Positions 34,786 to 38,812 of a stretch of 38,812 nt of DNA are shown here, in pieces. The notes under the pieces are model-generated. The model worked only from the letters and a program-made list of their open reading frames with translations, did no database searches and had not been told where the DNA came from. The stretch spans positions 168,900 through 207,711 of the forward strand of contig CP070692.1 in NCBI GenBank assembly GCA_020353215.1, written 5' to 3'. How positions within the stretch are numbered: the stretch's first letter is position 1; every line of letters starts with the position of its first letter. This DNA is from Deltaproteobacteria bacterium (GTDB lineage Bacteria > Desulfobacterota > Syntrophobacteria > BM002). The translations under genes were made by a program, and so were the position numbers.

Positions 34786-36972
34786 ATGTCCCTTGAACAG
34801 AGCGTTGACATCCCGGGCTTAACAGAGAACGCGCTGGTGGTTTTAAAGAAGCGCTATCTCAAAAAGAACGAGTACGGCGAGGTCGCAGAAACCGCGGAGG
34901 ATATGTTCTTTAGGGTCGCCAATTCGGTAGCTGAAGCGGAAAGGATCTATGATCCGGAAACGGATGTCCGTGAGGTTGCGGCGGTTTTCTACGGAATGAT
35001 AACCCGACTGGAGTTCGTACCGAACTCACCCACGCTCATGAATGCTGGCAGGGAATTGGGACAGCTTTCTGCCTGCTTTGTCTTGCCGGTCGAGGACTCA
35101 ATTGAGAGCATTTTTGAGGCCATCAAGCACACCGCCGTCATTCATAAGAGCGGTGGCGGTACAGGCTTTTCCTTTTCTCGGGTCAGACCGGAGAATGACA
35201 AAGTTCTCTCCACTCAGGGTGTTTCCAGTGGACCCATTAGTTTCATGACGGTTTTCGATGTGGCCACAGAGACCATCAAACAAGGAGGAACCAGGCGCGG
35301 AGCGAATATGGGCATCCTCCGGGTGGATCATCCTGATACGGAAGCTTTTGTTACCGCGAAGACCGACAATGACAAATTGAACAACTTCAACCTATCGGTG
35401 GCGGTTACCGACAAGTTTATGCAAGCTATGGAAGAGGATGGGGAATACGACCTCATCAATCCTCGCACGGGTGAGAGGATCAAGCGTCTGGCGGCGACAG
35501 AGATATTCGAACGCATTGTTGACTCGGCTTGGAAGAACGGCGAGCCTGGAATAATCTTTCTGGACAGCATAAACCGGGACAATCCAACCCCGCACGTGGG
35601 AGAGATCGAGTCTACCAATCCTTGTGGCGAACAGCCGCTGCTTCCGTACGAATCCTGCAACCTCGGGTCTATCAACTTGACCAAGGTGGTTGAAAACGGG
35701 CGGGTGAACTTGGAAAAGCTGAAAGAGGTCGTGTGGACCAGCGTGCACTTCCTGGACAATGTCATTGACGTAAACCGCTACCCATTGCACCAGATCGAGG
35801 AGATGACCAAGGCGAACCGCAAAATCGGGCTCGGAGTGATGGGATTTGCCGACCTGCTGATCGGTTTGGGGATTCCGTACAATTCCGAGGAAGCCATTGA
35901 GACGGCTGAGGAGATCATGTCTTTCATTCAGAGAGAATCCAAGGCTGCATCTGCTGAACTGGCCAAGAAGAGGGGGAACTTTCCCAATTATCCGGGCTCT
36001 ATCTATGACAACCCGGATACACCATACATGCGCAACGCGACCACTACTACCATCGCCCCCACAGGGACGATTAGCATTATTGGAGGAACATCAAGCGGAA
36101 TTGAGCCCATATTTGCCATTTCGTTCTTGCGCAAAGTTTTGGACGGGCAGGAGCTGTTGGAGGTGCACCCGATTTTTCGCCAGGAGTCTGAGAAGGGGGG
36201 CTTCTATAGCGAAACACTGATGAGAGAGATTGCAGAGAAGGGCTCCATCCAGGATGTAGACGGAATCCCAGAAGACATAAAACGTCTCTTCGTCACCTCC
36301 CATGACGTCAAGCCGGAATGGCATATTCGAATCCAAGCGGCCTTTCAAAAGCATACGGACAACGCAGTGAGTAAGACCATCAACTTCCCCCACTCGGCCA
36401 CCCGTGAAGATGTGCGCAATGCTTACCTGCTCTCCTACCACCTAGGATGCAAAGGACTCACCATTTACCGTGATGGTAGCAGGGACCAGCAGGTGCTCAA
36501 TATCCAGCGCAAGCCGGAACCGCCGCAACTTGCCCCGCGGCCTCGCCCTGAGAGAACCTATGGAGTGACTCAGCGCATGAACACCGGTTGCGGCAAGCTA
36601 TACGTGACTCTCAACACCGATGAATTGGGACCCTGCGAGGTGTTTGCCCAGATGGGCAAGGCCGGCGGCTGTGCCAATTCACAGATCGAAGCCACCGGCC
36701 GGCTAATCTCACTGGCGCTCCGTTCAGGGGTCAACCCGGAGTCCATCTTGAGACAGTTGATGGGGATTCGGTGCCCGTCGCCCGTATGGCAGGAAGGCGA
36801 GATGGTGCTCAGTTGCTCGGACGCCATCGCCCGGGTGCTCAACGAATTCTGCCAGAGTGGATTCACTCACATGGTGGCAGAGATGGGTGCCTGCCCGGAC
36901 TGCGGCGCGTCGGTGGAGCACGAAGGAGGCTGTATTGTCTGTCGCTCTTGCGGCTTTTCCCGGTGTGGATAA
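34786..36972 (+). CDS. nrdJ: Adenosylcobalamin-dependent (class II) ribonucleotide reductase
   Basis: 728 residues. Redox-active C97 ([10 protein letters not shown]), the loop [12 protein letters not shown], and the active-site [21 protein letters not shown] with C280-x-E282. [20 protein letters not shown] precedes the TSCPD-type region with CGKLYVTLN. The C-terminus has paired Cys (CPDC, CRSC, then RCG), used for reduction by thioredoxin-like partners or zinc binding. It converts ribonucleotides to deoxyribonucleotides using B12, with or without oxygen. No N-terminal ATP-cone is present. AAGGAGAGG precedes the ATG closely. It has its own promoter (34671-34699). Confidence 0.97.
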   Translation: MSLEQSVDIPGLTENALVVLKKRYLKKNEYGEVAETAEDMFFRVANSVAEAERIYDPETDVREVAAVFYGMITRLEFVPNSPTLMNAGRELGQLSACFVLPVEDSIESIFEAIKHTAVIHKSGGGTGFSFSRVRPENDKVLSTQGVSSGPISFMTVFDVATETIKQGGTRRGANMGILRVDHPDTEAFVTAKTDNDKLNNFNLSVAVTDKFMQAMEEDGEYDLINPRTGERIKRLAATEIFERIVDSAWKNGEPGIIFLDSINRDNPTPHVGEIESTNPCGEQPLLPYESCNLGSINLTKVVENGRVNLEKLKEVVWTSVHFLDNVIDVNRYPLHQIEEMTKANRKIGLGVMGFADLLIGLGIPYNSEEAIETAEEIMSFIQRESKAASAELAKKRGNFPNYPGSIYDNPDTPYMRNATTTTIAPTGTISIIGGTSSGIEPIFAISFLRKVLDGQELLEVHPIFRQESEKGGFYSETLMREIAEKGSIQDVDGIPEDIKRLFVTSHDVKPEWHIRIQAAFQKHTDNAVSKTINFPHSATREDVRNAYLLSYHLGCKGLTIYRDGSRDQQVLNIQRKPEPPQLAPRPRPERTYGVTQRMNTGCGKLYVTLNTDELGPCEVFAQMGKAGGCANSQIEATGRLISLALRSGVNPESILRQLMGIRCPSPVWQEGEMVLSCSDAIARVLNEFCQSGFTHMVAEMGACPDCGASVEHEGGCIVCRSCGFSRCG

Positions 36973-37061
36973 TACGCATGGGCACAAGGTGCAAGGGTGA
37001 AGGCGCAAGGCATGAGTGCGTCATTACGCTCCGCTGTTGCCCGCGGTCTGTTTCTTGAAAC

Positions 37062-37730
37062 ATGCTTCACTCCTGGGACCTCTCCCCTAAAGAGGCCATA
37101 GCCTTACAGCGCCGCTTGGCGTCCATGGTCGAATTGAAACCCCTGCCCGAGCCAATCAACTTGGTAGGTGGGGCAGATGTGGGCTATAGCCTTCACGATA
37201 ACATGGCCGTGGCGGCTGTGGCCACATATGCTTTTCCTAGCCTTGAATTCAATGAAATCGCTTACTTCAATGCTAAGGTCTCCTACCCTTACATCCCTGG
37301 ACTTCTCTCCTTTCGCGAGGTTCCTTTGATTCTCCATGCGTTTCAGCGCTTGCGAAAAGAGCCTGAAGTGTTACTTTGCGACGGGCAAGGAGTGGCCCAT
37401 CCGCGTCGGTCTGGCCTCGCCAGCCACCTGGGGCTGTGGTTGAATTTGCCTGCGGTGGGCTGTGCCAAGACCAGATTGGTGGGCAGCCATGGGCAGGTGG
37501 GACCTCGTCGGGGCCAGTTTCGCTCGCTCATGTACCGAGGCGAACGGGTGGGTGTGGTGCTCAGAACTAGAACCAACGTCAAACCGCTCTATATTTCCGC
37601 CGGCCATTTGGCAGACCTGGTGACCAGTCGTAAGCTGGTGGAGCGCTGTTGCCTGAAAACCCGCATGCCTGAGCCCATCCGGCGGGCGCACTTGGAGGTG
37701 CAACGCGCAGTGAGATGTCGCAAGGAATAG
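37062..37730 (+). CDS. nfi: Endonuclease V (deoxyinosine 3' endonuclease)
   Basis: 222 residues, the usual length. Metal-binding/catalytic residues: D39 in GGADVGYS, E86 in SFREVP, D107 in LLCDGQGVAHPRR. YPYIPGLLSFRE and CAKTRLVG are also typical. It cuts DNA near deoxyinosine to start repair of deaminated adenine. The ATG at 37062 lacks a clear Shine-Dalgarno sequence. The gene follows nrdJ by 89 bases and may be read through from it. Confidence 0.94.
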   Translation: MLHSWDLSPKEAIALQRRLASMVELKPLPEPINLVGGADVGYSLHDNMAVAAVATYAFPSLEFNEIAYFNAKVSYPYIPGLLSFREVPLILHAFQRLRKEPEVLLCDGQGVAHPRRSGLASHLGLWLNLPAVGCAKTRLVGSHGQVGPRRGQFRSLMYRGERVGVVLRTRTNVKPLYISAGHLADLVTSRKLVERCCLKTRMPEPIRRAHLEVQRAVRCRKE

Positions 37731-37937
37731 CAATGGACGTCAATGAGACTCCTCAGCTATCTTCCAATCTCTTCAACAGCTTCTCGTGCAAGTGATCGAA
37801 TGAACCGATTGGTAGAGCTGGATAACTGGTTGAAATCATTAGATCTGATTCACAAAGAGTTGCGGGAACTTTGCCGCAATCTGCAAACTATACGCAACCA
37901 TTTTCAACATTTTGCAAGGAGAGCATGAATTGGTAGA

Positions 37938-38765
37938 TTGAATAAGAGGTTGAGAGGCCCTAGCCTGATCAGCGAAAAGCCGGTCTTTCCCACCGGCCTG
38001 GGCCACATTCCCAATGGGGCATTGCGAGGGGAGGCAGTGACGAACCAAGAGAGGCTTTACGGACAATTGCTGGTTGATTTTGCCAATGCGACAACCATCG
38101 ATGAGGCAGCCATTGGTTTTCTTGAAAATGTGCAGCGAGTATTCAGGTTCTCTCACGGCTTTGTGGAAAAAGCGAAGGAGGGATTTCCCTTTCCGGATGA
38201 TCCTGAGAAGTATTCAACGGCAGCCACTAAGGCGAGAGACGTCAAGGCATTATATGATGACATTGTGGAATACAATGCACTGACTATTACGGTATTGAAT
38301 GAGGTAATGAAAGGTAATAGTCCCGAGAACAGTGATCTTATTAGATCGTTTCTCATGCCATATGAAATTAGGAAATCTGGCAAAACAATGATTTCCATCC
38401 TCGAAAACCTAAGTAATCACAGGTCTTTTGAACAGCAGGACTTCCTTGACATCTACAATAGACTAACAGTAGACATTTGCGTGTCTGAAGATGGAAAAGA
38501 ATCAAAGAGCACAAACGTCGGTTTAGAGTTCTCGGCAGTTCTGTCTTTGTGCCTTAGGGAGTTTATAAGAAATCCGAAGAACACTGAATATTTGCGAAAA
38601 TGTACAAGCTGTGAGGATTTCTTCATAGCCAAACACCTACGCAGGGAAGTCTGCTATCCTCCCAAAGATTGTGAAAAACTCCGAAAGAGGAAGACACAGA
38701 GAGATCTCATGCGGAGAAAACGTGACCCTGAGAGCGATGACTTTGACCCCAAGTACGTCCGTTAG
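37938..38765 (+). CDS. CGNR-like zinc-finger protein
   Basis: 275 residues from TTG 37938, or about 242 from GTG 38037; neither has an ideal ribosome-binding site. The C-terminus (about 225-265) has a zinc-finger-like pattern, CTSCEDFF, then Cys in REVCYPPKDC, and a Lys/Arg-rich tail (RKRKTQRDLMRRKRD). This resembles the CGNR/ABATE proteins thought to bind nucleic acid. The CGNR residues themselves are not conserved (CEKL). The N-terminal part is helical and polar. The DNA looks more AT-rich than the neighbours, a possible sign of acquisition. The AAGGAG at 37917-37922 feeds only a 3-codon frame (ATG AAT TGG TAG at 37925). Ends 47 bases before the window edge. Confidence 0.6.
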   Translation: MNKRLRGPSLISEKPVFPTGLGHIPNGALRGEAVTNQERLYGQLLVDFANATTIDEAAIGFLENVQRVFRFSHGFVEKAKEGFPFPDDPEKYSTAATKARDVKALYDDIVEYNALTITVLNEVMKGNSPENSDLIRSFLMPYEIRKSGKTMISILENLSNHRSFEQQDFLDIYNRLTVDICVSEDGKESKSTNVGLEFSAVLSLCLREFIRNPKNTEYLRKCTSCEDFFIAKHLRREVCYPPKDCEKLRKRKTQRDLMRRKRDPESDDFDPKYVR

Positions 38766-38812
38766 CCTGAAAGTAGTTGTTAGCCTGATTTTTGTTCTAA
38801 CATAAGATATTG

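Overview
The window looks like chromosomal DNA of a Gram-negative anaerobe, most likely a deltaproteobacterium in the wide sense (Desulfobacterota). The evidence is the gene set: a ferredoxin-type 2-oxoacid oxidoreductase, two sigma-54-dependent NtrC-type regulators, large PAS-rich histidine kinases, lipoproteins with BamE-like and DUF1566 modules, a B12-dependent (class II) ribonucleotide reductase, and many C-run/G-run short intergenic repeats. Taxonomy is inferred from gene content only. No prophage, CRISPR array, rRNA operon or intact transposase was seen.

Left part (1-8.6 kb): a sigma-54-type promoter precedes a broken periplasmic solute-binding protein gene, followed by an intact hybrid histidine kinase (823-3438). 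Next come a remnant of an HtrA-like protease gene and the korAB-type oxidoreductase pair (4170-6699). A DUF2953-like protein is then coupled to a GerW/YtfJ-family protein (6938-7946), followed by a hydrolase remnant. A 269-bp MITE-like element with 21-bp terminal inverted repeats closes this section. Three gene remnants within about 8.3 kb suggest local decay.

Middle (8.6-23.6 kb): a DUF2784 membrane protein; two tiny Cys-rich ORFs (9161-9274 and 21260-21394), each followed by a strong rho-independent terminator; a zinc-ribbon protein; a complete BMP-type ABC importer operon (lipoprotein, double ATPase, two permeases; 10361-15045); a small exported protein; serA; a membrane protein with a spermidine-synthase-like middle; an exported-type Pcm; and a BamE-like/DUF1566 lipoprotein. 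Intergenic DNA holds a repeat family present at both ~10.05 and ~20.1 kb and a 283-bp foldback structure at 23.15-23.43 kb.

Right part (23.6-38.8 kb): a two-component operon on the minus strand (a cytosolic REC-PAS-GAF-PAS kinase, then a sigma-54 regulator); a small membrane protein; tRNA-Arg(CCG) with a clear promoter; an orphan PilR-like regulator whose end overlaps a Tat-exported sulfite-oxidase-family protein; and pyrB-pyrC overlapping by 8 bases. Divergent from pyrB is nrdJ, with a near-consensus sigma-70 promoter and an upstream 22-bp palindrome. It is followed by endonuclease V and a CGNR-like zinc-finger protein that looks more AT-rich than its neighbours.

Together the genes cover pyrimidine and deoxynucleotide synthesis (pyrBC, nrdJ), serine synthesis, 2-oxoacid oxidation, probable nucleoside-type uptake, and repair (Pcm, endonuclease V), set among sensory signalling genes.
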